From Streptomyces sp. LX-29 (GTDB lineage: Bacteria > Actinomycetota > Actinomycetes > Streptomycetales > Streptomycetaceae): 64,000 nucleotides of DNA. The stretch's first letter is position 1. Each line of letters begins with the position of its first letter. A program made the translations under genes and the position numbers. The stretch is taken from the NCBI RefSeq assembly GCF_029541745.1, contig NZ_CP089746.1, forward strand, positions 310,001 through 374,000, given 5' to 3'. Below are positions 1-7,920 of this stretch, piece after piece. The notes under the pieces were generated by a model. The model did no database searches, had not been told where the DNA came from, and saw nothing but the letters and a program-made list of their open reading frames with translations.

Positions 1-128
1 GCCACGAGGTGCTGGATGTAGTCCTCGGAGATCGGCCAGAAGCCGTTCGGACCGGTGGGGTCGGCGCCGTCCGGCCCCGCGATGAAACCGTCGAGGGTGG
101 TGGCGATGTAGTAGACGAGCTTGCGCAC
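1..128 (-). CDS. Dihydrofolate reductase / RibD C-terminal-like protein (N-terminal fragment)
   Basis: The first 42 residues of a reverse-strand gene are visible; the rest lies beyond the left edge. It begins VRKLVYYIATTLDGFIAG, the characteristic first strand and 'SLDGFIA' loop of RibD C-terminal/dihydrofolate reductase-like proteins, which bind NADPH at this end. The GTG start at 128 is preceded by GAAGGGC, a plausible ribosome binding site. Family assignment rests on the N-terminus only; the substrate cannot be inferred. No partner gene is visible in the window. Confidence 0.7.
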   Translation of the reverse strand, partial: MRKLVYYIATTLDGFIAGPDGADPTGPNGFWPISEDYIQHLV

Positions 129-346
129 GGAGGGCCCTTCGTCGATCGAGTGTGAGGGAGCGGTCCGATGCGGCCGCATCGGGTGCCGAGCCGGTGGCCA
201 CGGACCGCTACATGATCATCGCACCTTTCCCTCGCGGCGGGGAGGCGCGCACGGGGGCATCCCGTGCCGGCGCGGCGCGGACGCCCGCGCGTGCGGGCCG
301 CCGCACCACCTGCCATGGAACCGGTGGGCGGATAGGCGCCTCGGGT

Positions 347-1447
347 TCACCCACGGCGGTCGGCGGCGGGATCGGGCTCGGCGACGCGTGCGGCGGCCGG
401 GACGACGCCGGGTCGGCTGTCGGTGCCGGATTGCGCGAGGAGTCGCCGGAGCCAGCGGGTACGGGCGTCGCGTGCGTCCCGGCTGAGGGCCGCCCGCGGT
501 GCCAGGCCGTCGAACCCGTGGTAGGCGCCGGGCCATACATGCAACTCGGCCTGGCCGCCGGCCTGCCAGATGGCGTTCGCGTACGCCACGTCCTCGTCCC
601 GGAACATCTCGGCCGACCCGACTTCGATATAGGCCGGGGGGAGTCCGGAGAGGTCCGTTGCGCGGGCGGGGGCCGCGTAGGGCGACAGGTCGGCGGCTCC
701 GTAGCGGTCACCCAGCACCGCCTTCCACACCGTCGCGCTGGAGGTGAGGTCCCACACTCCGGTGCCCGTCATCTGATGGCTGGAGAAGGTGCGGCCGCGG
801 TCGTCGAGCATCGGGCACAGCAGCAGCTGCCCCAGCGGCCGGGGACCGCCGCGGTCGCGGGCCAGCAGGGTCAGGGCCGCGGCGAGCCCGCCGCCGGCGC
901 TCTTCCCTCCGATGATGACGCGGTCCGCGTCGATGCCGAGTTCGGCCGCGTGTCCTGCCGCCCAGACCAGTCCGGCGTAGCAGTCCTCCAGCGGTCCGGG
1001 GTACCGCGTCCCCGGCGCCAACCGGTACTCGACCGAGATGACGGCCAGTTCCAGCGGGAGGGCCCACTCGCGAAGGATCCGCGGCAGCACGGACCACGCG
1101 TTGCCCATGACCATCGCGCCCCCGTGCATGTAGTACAGCAGAGGCAGCGGTCCGACGAGCCCGGACGGCCGCGCGCTCACCAGGGTGACGTCCGGTTCGC
1201 CCGGCGGGCCCGGCACACGGATCTCCGCCACCTCGAAACGGCCGTCGGCGCGCAGGTCCTCGGCCGTCGGCCGGGGCCGGGTCGCGGCATCCCGCTCTTG
1301 CCGCGCCGCGAGGTTCTCCGCGGTGATCGGCTCCCTCGGCTCCTTCACCAAAGCCGCCAACGCGAGCTTCAGTTCGGGGTCGAACGGGGGCACCGCCCCC
1401 GGTGTCGGGACACCGCCCGACTCGGACGACTCACGGCGGACACTCAT
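347..1447 (-). CDS. Alpha/beta hydrolase, hormone-sensitive-lipase (esterase) family
   Basis: A 366-residue cytoplasmic esterase-type hydrolase. Visible motifs are the oxyanion-hole HGGA (108-111; usually HGGG), nucleophile elbow GKSAG (Ser183), acid Asp284 after 'VGSAEMF', and His310 in GAYHGF. The order and spacing are those of the HSL/family IV esterases, which hydrolyse short acyl or carbamoyl esters. ATG at 1447 was chosen because a GGGGGG Shine-Dalgarno lies about 6 nt upstream and the longer reading frame upstream is arginine-rich and non-homologous. The last about 20 residues are Pro/Ala-rich. A second, more typical HSL-family hydrolase occurs at 15905-16810. Substrate unknown. Confidence 0.85.
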   Translation of the reverse strand: MSVRRESSESGGVPTPGAVPPFDPELKLALAALVKEPREPITAENLAARQERDAATRPRPTAEDLRADGRFEVAEIRVPGPPGEPDVTLVSARPSGLVGPLPLLYYMHGGAMVMGNAWSVLPRILREWALPLELAVISVEYRLAPGTRYPGPLEDCYAGLVWAAGHAAELGIDADRVIIGGKSAGGGLAAALTLLARDRGGPRPLGQLLLCPMLDDRGRTFSSHQMTGTGVWDLTSSATVWKAVLGDRYGAADLSPYAAPARATDLSGLPPAYIEVGSAEMFRDEDVAYANAIWQAGGQAELHVWPGAYHGFDGLAPRAALSRDARDARTRWLRRLLAQSGTDSRPGVVPAAARVAEPDPAADRRG

Positions 1448-1687
1448 GACCAACCCCCCGGTCGGACGGCGGGACGCCAACCGGCAACCCGCTGGAACGG
1501 CAGCACGGCCGCACGCGCACCACCCGAGGAACGCTCGCCGGAGACCGGGACCCATACGGCACAGCCAATCACACCGCCGCGCGGGAACGGAGCGCCGACG
1601 AGGGGGCCACCCTCGGGTCACGGGCCGCCGCCCGGGCCCGGCGCCGACGTCCAGAGCTCCCACCGTCCCTGACTAGAGTCATACGTC

Positions 1688-2569
1688 ATGGACATGGAGA
1701 TACTCACCACGCTGCTGCCCAGGCTCGGCGACCGTCAGGGCGTGTGGCGGGCCGAGCGAGAGTTGACGGCGATCGGCCGCGCCGCCGTTCCGGAGCTGCT
1801 GGCGATCCGACGAGAGGGCCCGGGACATCTGCGTCGGCACGCGCTTCACGCGCTCGCCGTGCTCGGCGCCGGTGATGAGCTGTCAGTCCGCGACCAGGCG
1901 GCGCTGAGACGGCTGGTGGGTGTCAAGCTGCTCGCCGACCGACCCCTTGACGAGCACTGTCCGTTCATATGGATGGCGGTTCCGGCCGCGACCTACGAGG
2001 GAGTCTTCACCGCGCTGGATCTCCACGACCGCATTCCGGCGACGATGGCGATGGGCATGTCCGGTGTGGAGCACGCCGAGGTCACACTGGCAGGGCAGGA
2101 CGGCGAGGAGGTGACCGCGTACCGGGCCTTCGTCACCCCGGAGTTCTCCGGCTGGCGGATGGTGTTCGGCCCACCAGTGTGGGGCTGCGCCGACAACGGG
2201 CTGCTGGCACGGGTCAGCGAGCACTGCGGGCAGGCCCACTACTACGCGCGCGACAGCTACGACGACGCGCACGCCTGGGCGATCGCCGAAGAGGGCCGGG
2301 TGATTCGGTCGCACAGCACATACGACGAACCGCGGTGGACCCACGAGCCCCTGCCGTGGGAGGAGCCGCAGACGGCCGACCCGCTCTGGGAGCCCGGGAT
2401 GTACGAGCCCAACGCTTCCTGCGAGTGGAATGCCAACGAGGTCGCCGACCGGGTGACGGTCGATCCGGAGCGCATCAACGAGGACACCCCCATGACAGGC
2501 CACGGCTGGCTGGCGGTGACGGTGCCGGGGATCGGCCACGGGCCGTTCCCCGGGGCCCTGTCGATCTGA
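1688..2569 (+). CDS. Conserved hypothetical protein with HEAT-like N-terminus
   Basis: A 293-residue soluble protein that I do not recognise as a named family. The first about 70 residues read as two amphipathic helices of HEAT/Armadillo type ('GRAAVPELLAIRREGPGHLR'). The remainder is acidic and Trp-rich, resembling proteins that read like immunity or SUKH-type partners, but no diagnostic motif is present. Strong codon bias supports it being real. The start ATG-GAC at 1688 lacks a strong Shine-Dalgarno; a second ATG follows two codons later. It stands alone between an oppositely oriented hydrolase and a membrane protein. Confidence 0.6.
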   Translation: MDMEILTTLLPRLGDRQGVWRAERELTAIGRAAVPELLAIRREGPGHLRRHALHALAVLGAGDELSVRDQAALRRLVGVKLLADRPLDEHCPFIWMAVPAATYEGVFTALDLHDRIPATMAMGMSGVEHAEVTLAGQDGEEVTAYRAFVTPEFSGWRMVFGPPVWGCADNGLLARVSEHCGQAHYYARDSYDDAHAWAIAEEGRVIRSHSTYDEPRWTHEPLPWEEPQTADPLWEPGMYEPNASCEWNANEVADRVTVDPERINEDTPMTGHGWLAVTVPGIGHGPFPGALSI

Positions 2570-2788
2570 CGAGCCTCAGCCCGAAGGGACACCCCCCTGA
2601 CGAGGTGCCGGCGGACCGCACTCGCGCGGCCGCCGGGGCCGTCTCCTCCACGGCGCGCAGCCGCGCGGCCCTCCGGGCCCGGAGGGCCCGCCAACCGGTG
2701 GAGACCTCCGGGCCGGGCCGGCATGGCGCCATGCCGAGGCTCGACGGGCTCGGATGCTGATGGTCTCGCCCCTCATGCAGGAGAGACC

Positions 2789-3403
2789 ATGGACGACCCC
2801 AGCGCTCACGAAGCCGGCCGATCGGCAGCCAAGGGCGCAGGCCATGACGGGCCGCCCGGTCAGCCGGGGGTCATCGGCATCGCGCTCGCCGCCGTGCTGG
2901 CGGCCGCACTCGCGCAGGGTTCCTGGGAGTGGTTCTCGACCTACATCGGGGTGACGTTGCTCGCCCTGATCTTCTCCTTCTACCGGCTGCCCAGGTGGAT
3001 GCCCGGCCTCGGATCCGCGTACATGCGGAATCTGGCCGCGTACTCGTTGGTCGTCGGCCTGTGCGTGGCCATCGCGCTGGCCCCGGCGATGCAGCGCTGG
3101 GCGTGGCTGTTCCCGATGCCGGGCTCTCGTGAAGGGTGTCCTGAGCTGGGCGCGTACGAGGAGATCCGGGCGGAGGCCGAGCTGGCGGACCTGGCCGGCC
3201 GCGACCCCGCCGCCCTGGCTCGCGCGCAGCGGGTCCACAGCCACGAGGCCGTCGCCGACTGTCTGACGACCACGACGACGCGGTGGTTGCCGGTGTACGG
3301 GGTCGCGGCGGCCGTGCTGGTGGGTCTGGGCGCGTGGTCGCTCGCCCGGGCTCGGGCACGCAGGGAGACGACCGCGGCCAGCCGGAATCCTCCTCGGGTC
3401 TGA
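2789..3403 (+). CDS. Hypothetical membrane protein
   Basis: A 204-residue protein with about four hydrophobic segments: residues about 28-45, 50-65 and 80-98, then, after a soluble loop containing Cys (EGCPEL...ADCLTT), a C-terminal helix at about 170-190 followed by an arginine-rich tail. The ATG at 2789 sits 5 nt after GGAGAG, which decides the start over a longer in-frame extension. The loop between helices 3 and 4 (about 70 residues, two cysteines) is probably extracytoplasmic. No family is recognised and the neighbours give no functional hint. Confidence 0.6.
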   Translation: MDDPSAHEAGRSAAKGAGHDGPPGQPGVIGIALAAVLAAALAQGSWEWFSTYIGVTLLALIFSFYRLPRWMPGLGSAYMRNLAAYSLVVGLCVAIALAPAMQRWAWLFPMPGSREGCPELGAYEEIRAEAELADLAGRDPAALARAQRVHSHEAVADCLTTTTTRWLPVYGVAAAVLVGLGAWSLARARARRETTAASRNPPRV

Positions 3404-3499
3404 GCGGACGGGCCTGCGGACGGGTTCCGGGTTCCGGGGTGGTGCCACGGGAGCCGGGCACCGAGCCGCGGCCACCGGGATCCTCGTGCCGTGCCGCGG

Positions 3500-3784
3500 C
3501 TACCGGGACAGCAGGGTGAAGAACTCGCGGGGCCGGTGTTCGCGCTCGTCAGCGTCGACGATCACGCCCGCGTCATGGGCGGCGGAGAAGGCCGCCCGCA
3601 GGTCCTGCTCGGTCTCGAACCGCCCGGTCGTCACCACCACCGCTCCGTCGGTCGTGACCCAGCATTCGGCCGACAGGGCACCCGGCCTGGACCCCACGAA
3701 CTCACAGGCCTTGTGCACGCGGTCGGTGAACTCCTCGACGTACTCGGGTCGCGGATAGTGGAAGGCGACGAACCCGAATGCCAT
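3500..3784 (-). CDS. Small dimeric alpha+beta barrel (antibiotic biosynthesis monooxygenase-like) protein
   Basis: A 94-residue protein beginning MAFGFVAFHYPRPEYVEEF, a first beta strand and helix typical of the ABM/stress-response alpha+beta barrel fold. The C-terminus (VVVTTGRFETEQDLRAAF) fits the third strand and helix. The ATG at 3784 is preceded by GGGAG about 9 nt away. Members act as small heme- or quinone-modifying oxygenases, or have no known activity; no catalytic residue can be fixed here. Monocistronic. Confidence 0.55.
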   Translation of the reverse strand: MAFGFVAFHYPRPEYVEEFTDRVHKACEFVGSRPGALSAECWVTTDGAVVVTTGRFETEQDLRAAFSAAHDAGVIVDADEREHRPREFFTLLSR

Positions 3785-3910
3785 ACCGGCCAACTCCCTC
3801 TCATGTACGACGGCTGGGGATGACGTACAAACGAGGCTAGACCCGGACACACGATGCCCTGTAGACGGTGCGGGCGTGAGGAGAGGCACATCGAGGGATC
3901 AAGGCGGCGA

Positions 3911-4615
3911 CTATGTCCCCGCGTTGAACGCCTCCGCGGTGACGTCCCGCTCGAGCTCGACGAGTCGGTATCCGTAGACACGTGGCGCTGTCACCCGGAT
4001 GACCAGGCAGAACCGGTCTTGGGAGGGCAGGGTCCCGGCCAGCGAACGGTGGTCGCGTTTCAGGAAGTAGACGGCCGCGCGGTTGGTGTTGGCCATCTGG
4101 CCGCAGATGAGGAAGACGGGACGGGTCGCTCCGTGGGGGGTGAACTTGGCGACCAGGGCGTACTCCCGCTCGTCGCGGGCCAGTCGGTACTCGTGGTCTC
4201 CGACGACGAGCGCGATGGAGTCCGGCCCGCTGCTGAAGGGGCGGAACGTGACGCCGGGCAGGTGGGACGAGAGGTGGCCGGCCGAGCGCTCGTTGGCGGT
4301 CGGTCCGCCGATGCAGAACTCGGTGCGTGAGCTGGTGCTGCCGCGAGCCTGGTCCGCCGTCTCGCAGCTGATGCGCGCTCTGAGCTGTTCGGCGAGCGCC
4401 GCCGCTTCCAGCAGCGCATGGACGTCCTGGTGTGAGGTGACCCGGGGCGAGCTGTGATGGTGGCTCAGGACGATCAGGCATTCCTCGCCCGGGCTGACGC
4501 CGAAGAACGTCGCTCTCCTGCGCCATACGCGTGCCTGGCGCACACGCTGCCACAGCCATACGGACACTCCGCTGATCACACTGGTGATCAGGCCGATCAG
4601 GATGTTCGCCAACAC
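3911..4615 (-). CDS. Membrane-anchored protein of unknown function, co-transcribed with the kinase
   Basis: A 234-residue protein with one N-terminal membrane helix (LANILIGLITSVISGVSVWLW) and a soluble domain with alternating strands. The C-terminal part contains 'LICGQMANTNRAAVYFL', which looks like a nucleotide- or ligand-binding strand-loop. The start is GTG at 4615; GGGGGGTG lies about 12 nt upstream. It begins 24 bp after the stop of the kinase-sensor gene, so the two are very probably one operon and this could be a kinase substrate or partner (inference). Family not recognised. Confidence 0.6.
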   Translation of the reverse strand: MLANILIGLITSVISGVSVWLWQRVRQARVWRRRATFFGVSPGEECLIVLSHHHSSPRVTSHQDVHALLEAAALAEQLRARISCETADQARGSTSSRTEFCIGGPTANERSAGHLSSHLPGVTFRPFSSGPDSIALVVGDHEYRLARDEREYALVAKFTPHGATRPVFLICGQMANTNRAAVYFLKRDHRSLAGTLPSQDRFCLVIRVTAPRVYGYRLVELERDVTAEAFNAGT

Positions 4616-4639
4616 CGGTGACCCACACCCCCCGATCTC

Positions 4640-6817
4640 CTACCGGCCTCCATTGATCACCGCTCGCTCCACCGAGCCGTCCTCGACGTGCCACTTCTTG
4701 AGGATCCGCGCGTACTCGCCGCTCGCTATGAGGCTGTCGAGGGCCTTCCGCACGGCGTCGCGCAGGACCGTGCCCGTCTTGACGACCGCTATGCCGTAGA
4801 AAGCGGCGTCGATCTGTTCGCCGGTGAGTTCGAGGGCGTCGCCGCCCGAGTGGGTGGCGGCGGTGTGGGCCGCGACCGGGAAGTCGTGGACGCAGGCAGC
4901 GGACCGGCCGTTGGCGACGTCGTTGTAGATCTCCGCCGACGCGTCGAACTCCCGGATCCTCAGCTTCTTGCGGACCTTGTTGTTCAGCCCGTCCAGGAGA
5001 GCATGGCCGAACGTGCCGCGCTGGACGGCGACCGTTCTCCCGGAGAGGTCGTCGAGCTTCTCGATGCCCTGCGGGTTGCCCTTGCGGACGACGAGCGTGG
5101 ATCCGGAGCTGAAGTAGTCGATCATGTCGACACCGCTGCCGGTCTTCTTGCCCTCCTCGAGGCCCTCCTGACGTGCCCTGTTGTCGGTCATCGCCGACAT
5201 GACCAGGTCGAAGCGGCCTGTCTGCAGTCCGGCGAGCAGGGTGTCGTAGACGGCGTCCTGGAAAACGAAGCGCACGCCCAGCACCCCGCCGAGGGCGTTG
5301 GCGAGATCGACGTCGACACCGACGACCTCGCCGTCCCTGACGAACTCCATGGGCGCGTAGGCGGTGTCCGAGCCGACGGTGATGATGCCCTTGTGGCGTA
5401 TCTCCTGCGGCAGCTGGATGGAGGGGGTCACCACGGCGGAGGGGGCCTTGCCGGGTGCGGAGCCGCCGGACGGCTTCCCGGAGCCGCCGGGATCGGCCCC
5501 CGTACGCCGCCCGGCACCGCCCTCGTCCCCGCCCTCCGACCGCATCACCCAGGCCAGCGCCCCGCCGCCGGCCACGACCCCGACGGCGGACAGCCCGGCG
5601 AGGAGACGGCGCCGGCTCGGCCCGGGGGGCGTGGGCTCGCCGGAGACGTACGGCTGCCGCACCGGGGTGATGTCGTGCAGTCCCAGGGGCGGGGTGGCGG
5701 GAGCGGGACCGAACCGACCCGGGGGCGACGCGGCCGGCGCGGAGGGCGTGGTAGGCGCGGAGGGCGCAGTAGGCGCGGAGGGTGTGGGAGGGCCCGGGGG
5801 CAGCGGCGGCGTGGCGCCGTACGCCGGCGAGGACGGCGTGCCGCCCGTCCCCGCCGCGCCGCTCGGCGGCGGGCCGAAGGGGGCGCCGGCGGGCCCCTCG
5901 GCCGGGGGCGGCGACACCGACGGGTCCGGGGTCCGGGGATCGCCGAGCCGCTCGGACAGCCGGCGCAGCTGTGCGGCGACGGGCTCCGGCAACCAGTCGC
6001 CGTAGGGGCCCGGTGCGCCCACCCGCGCCACGAGGTCGGGCAGGGCGGGTCGCTGCTGGGGCTCCTTCGCCAGACAGTCCGCCGCCAGCTCTCTCAGGCC
6101 GTCGGTCGGGACGTCGTCGAGCCGCGGCTTCTCGTGCACGGTGCGGTACATGAGGACCTGCGATTCGGCGTTCCCGTACGGGCCGCTGCCCGTCGCCGCG
6201 AACACGATCACCCCGCCGAGCGCGAACACGTCCGCCGCGCCCGTGACCCGGGGGCCCGTCATGACGAGTTGTTCGGGGGCCATGAAGCCGGGGGTGCCGA
6301 GTGCGGTACCGGTCATCGTCAGCGCGGTGTCCGCGGCGGAGTGCGCGATGCCGAAGTCGATGACGCGCGGGCCCTCGGCGGTGAGCAGGATGTTCGACGG
6401 CTTGAGGTCGCGGTGCACCAGGCCGTGCGCGTGCACCCCTGCCAGGGCGTCCAGCAGGCCGGCCGTCAGCAGTCGCACCGTGCGCTCGGACAGCGGCCCG
6501 TGGTCGTGCACGGCGTCGGACAGCGCGACGCCCGGCACGAAGGTCGTCGCCATCCAGGGCACGTCGTCGTCCGGCGCGGCGTCGACCACCGGCGCCACGA
6601 ACGGGCCGCCCACCCGTTGGGCGGCGGCCACCTCGCGGGCGAAACGGGCGCGGAAGCCCCGGTCGTCCGCGAGCTCGGAGCGCGCGGTCTTCACCGCCAC
6701 CGTCCGCCCGTCCGCCGCACGGCCGAGGAAGACCCGCCCCATCCCGCCGCCGCCCAGCAGCCCGATGATCCGGAACGGGCCGATCTGTTGTGGATCGCCC
6801 TTCGCCAGCGGTCGCAC
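4640..6817 (-). CDS. Ser/Thr protein kinase fused to an extracellular amino-acid-type solute-binding domain
   Basis: A 725-residue receptor kinase. An N-terminal Hanks-type kinase (residues 15-270) shows the glycine-rich loop GLLGGGGMG, VAVK Lys43, HRDLKPSN, a DFG variant 'VIDFGIA', and the APE variant MAPEQ. A Pro/Ala/Thr-rich linker follows, then a single membrane helix (after PSRRR, 'LLAGLSAVGVVAGGGALAWV'), then a complete periplasmic-binding-protein type 3 domain ('ITVGSDTAYAPMEF', 'GVDVDLANALG', 'FDLVMSAMTDN') as in ABC amino-acid receptors. The logical reading is an outside ligand-binding sensor with an inside kinase. GTG at 6817 gives the usual 'VRPLAKGDP' start; the frame is open to 6865. 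An unknown membrane protein follows 24 bp downstream. Confidence 0.9.
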   Translation of the reverse strand: MRPLAKGDPQQIGPFRIIGLLGGGGMGRVFLGRAADGRTVAVKTARSELADDRGFRARFAREVAAAQRVGGPFVAPVVDAAPDDDVPWMATTFVPGVALSDAVHDHGPLSERTVRLLTAGLLDALAGVHAHGLVHRDLKPSNILLTAEGPRVIDFGIAHSAADTALTMTGTALGTPGFMAPEQLVMTGPRVTGAADVFALGGVIVFAATGSGPYGNAESQVLMYRTVHEKPRLDDVPTDGLRELAADCLAKEPQQRPALPDLVARVGAPGPYGDWLPEPVAAQLRRLSERLGDPRTPDPSVSPPPAEGPAGAPFGPPPSGAAGTGGTPSSPAYGATPPLPPGPPTPSAPTAPSAPTTPSAPAASPPGRFGPAPATPPLGLHDITPVRQPYVSGEPTPPGPSRRRLLAGLSAVGVVAGGGALAWVMRSEGGDEGGAGRRTGADPGGSGKPSGGSAPGKAPSAVVTPSIQLPQEIRHKGIITVGSDTAYAPMEFVRDGEVVGVDVDLANALGGVLGVRFVFQDAVYDTLLAGLQTGRFDLVMSAMTDNRARQEGLEEGKKTGSGVDMIDYFSSGSTLVVRKGNPQGIEKLDDLSGRTVAVQRGTFGHALLDGLNNKVRKKLRIREFDASAEIYNDVANGRSAACVHDFPVAAHTAATHSGGDALELTGEQIDAAFYGIAVVKTGTVLRDAVRKALDSLIASGEYARILKKWHVEDGSVERAVINGGR

Positions 6818-6937
6818 CAATACCCCCACGCATCCCAGCAGTTCGTGTACTGCAGTATCCCGCACGCGCCCGAGCGATCCGACGCAGGTGAGATCGGCCT
6901 GGGCGGTGGAGGATCAGGGTCCGGCGCCGAAGGAACA

Positions 6938-6971
6938 GGCCCTCCACCCGCCGTGGGGCGAGTGGAGGGCC
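6938..6971 (-). terminator. Rho-independent-like hairpin after the lectin gene
   Basis: A perfect 10-bp inverted repeat (GGCCCTCCAC at 6938-6947 and its complement at 6962-6971) with a 14-nt loop lies about 60 bp past the stop of the reverse-strand lectin gene. There is no U-tract, which is usual for actinomycete terminators. Confidence 0.5.
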
Positions 6972-7028
6972 CGACGCCGACGGAGCCCGAACGAGCCGCG
7001 CAGGCGAGCCGTGCCTACGAGCTAGGCG

Positions 7029-7475
7029 TCAGCTCCAGCGCTGGCGCGGGACACCCGTGTCGGAAGCGGTGTAGACGACGTCGCTGGGCTGCAGGCCGAG
7101 GGTGCGCCCGGTGGCCTTGTTCTTCAGCCGCCAGCCCGCGGAGTCCTTGGTCTCGTACCACTTCTGGTAGTCGCCACCGTTGCAGTCAAGCACGTAGACG
7201 GCACCCGCCGCATTGCTGTCGAGGCACTTCCCGGTGAGCTGGTGCTTCATGGTGTAGCTGCCGTCGGACTGCTTGGTCTCGGTCCACTTCATGCTCGCGC
7301 CGCTGGCAGAGGTCGTACGGACCTTGCCGTTGAAGTACGCCAGGTACTCGCCGTTGCTCTTGTTCTTCCAGGTGACGGTCTGGCTCGCGGCGCTCGCCTG
7401 CCCCGTACCCACCACGGCCAGCGCCGGGGCGAGAACCGCGGCGACGGCGAATGTGCGCATCAGGCGCTTCTTCAT
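7029..7475 (-). CDS. Secreted ricin-type beta-trefoil lectin-like protein
   Basis: A 148-residue exported protein. Signal peptide: MKKRLMRT followed by a hydrophobic core (FAVAAVLAPALAVVG) and an ASA-A cleavage site near residue 30. The mature about 118 residues contain trefoil repeats with the recurring 'GKCLD...CNGGDYQKW' and 'TGRTLGLQ...RQRW' patterns (QxW motifs) of ricin B-type carbohydrate-binding domains, about two to three of the usual repeats. The ATG at 7475 follows AGGGGGAACTCC. It may bind sugar polymers outside the cell; it has no catalytic domain. Confidence 0.75.
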   Translation of the reverse strand: MKKRLMRTFAVAAVLAPALAVVGTGQASAASQTVTWKNKSNGEYLAYFNGKVRTTSASGASMKWTETKQSDGSYTMKHQLTGKCLDSNAAGAVYVLDCNGGDYQKWYETKDSAGWRLKNKATGRTLGLQPSDVVYTASDTGVPRQRWS

Positions 7476-7812
7476 GGAGTTCCCCCTGAAGGATCGAATG
7501 TCCAACCCGGCGACACCGACTGTCTCTCGGCAGGCGTACGACGAGTGACCGGTGCGCGGCGAGTCCACGCCGACGGCCGCTCGAAGCGAGCACCCGGCTC
7601 TCCACCACTCCTTGCCACAAGGGAGATCGAGCGTCGCGTACGAAGCCGTCGCCCATGTGACCGTGGCCGCCTCAGGCCGACAGCAGCCTTGATGCCCCGA
7701 ATTGATCATTAAGGTCGGTGGCACGTTACCCCGGCGTGATCACGTCATGCAACGCCAACTCGTGGCGGCCCGACCGAACGACGGCGGCCGGGACGACCGG
7801 CGAACAGGCGCG
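7476..7812. other. Intergenic region, no gene seen
   Basis: About 340 bp between the divergent lectin gene and the efflux leader ORF. Apart from a short AT-rich patch near 7700-7720 (likely lectin promoter, reverse strand) nothing convincing is visible; in particular no regulator gene accompanies the operator at 7813-7849. Confidence 0.4.
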
Positions 7813-7849
7813 TAGACACTGTCTACCGAAGGCTGGTAGACAGTGTCTA
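7813..7849. promoter_or_regulatory. Twin palindromic operator upstream of the MFS pump
   Basis: A perfect 15-bp inverted repeat (TAGACACTGTCTACC at 7813-7827; complement at 7835-7849) separated by 7 bp. Each arm contains its own palindrome TAGACA-N-TGTCTA, so two repressor dimers can bind 22 bp apart, as TetR-type proteins often do. The right arm ends on the A of the leader-peptide ATG, so a bound repressor would sit on the transcription and translation start. No regulator gene is adjacent. Confidence 0.75.
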
Positions 7850-7920
7850 TGAATCGCATGACACTCGACCGGCTCGTCACGCCAGCGCTGGACGCCCATC
7901 TCGGCCCGGTGCACGCATGA
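7849..7920 (+). CDS. 23-codon leader peptide translationally coupled to the MFS gene
   Basis: ATG at 7849 opens a 23-residue frame (MNRMTLDRLVTPALDAHLG...) whose TGA (7918-7920) overlaps the MFS start as ATGA. No Shine-Dalgarno precedes the ATG; because the operator abuts it, the transcript is probably leaderless or nearly so. It could simply couple translation into the pump gene, or be the remnant N-terminus of a lost protein. No homology recognised. Confidence 0.45.
   Translation: MNRMTLDRLVTPALDAHLGPVHA

Noticed and set aside
3837..6947. A 1036-codon open reverse frame and an 849-codon forward frame overlapping the kinase gene
   Set aside because: They are out-of-phase shadows of high-GC coding sequence; the translations are Arg/Gly/Pro-rich with no domains, while the 4640-6817 frame holds a full kinase and sensor.
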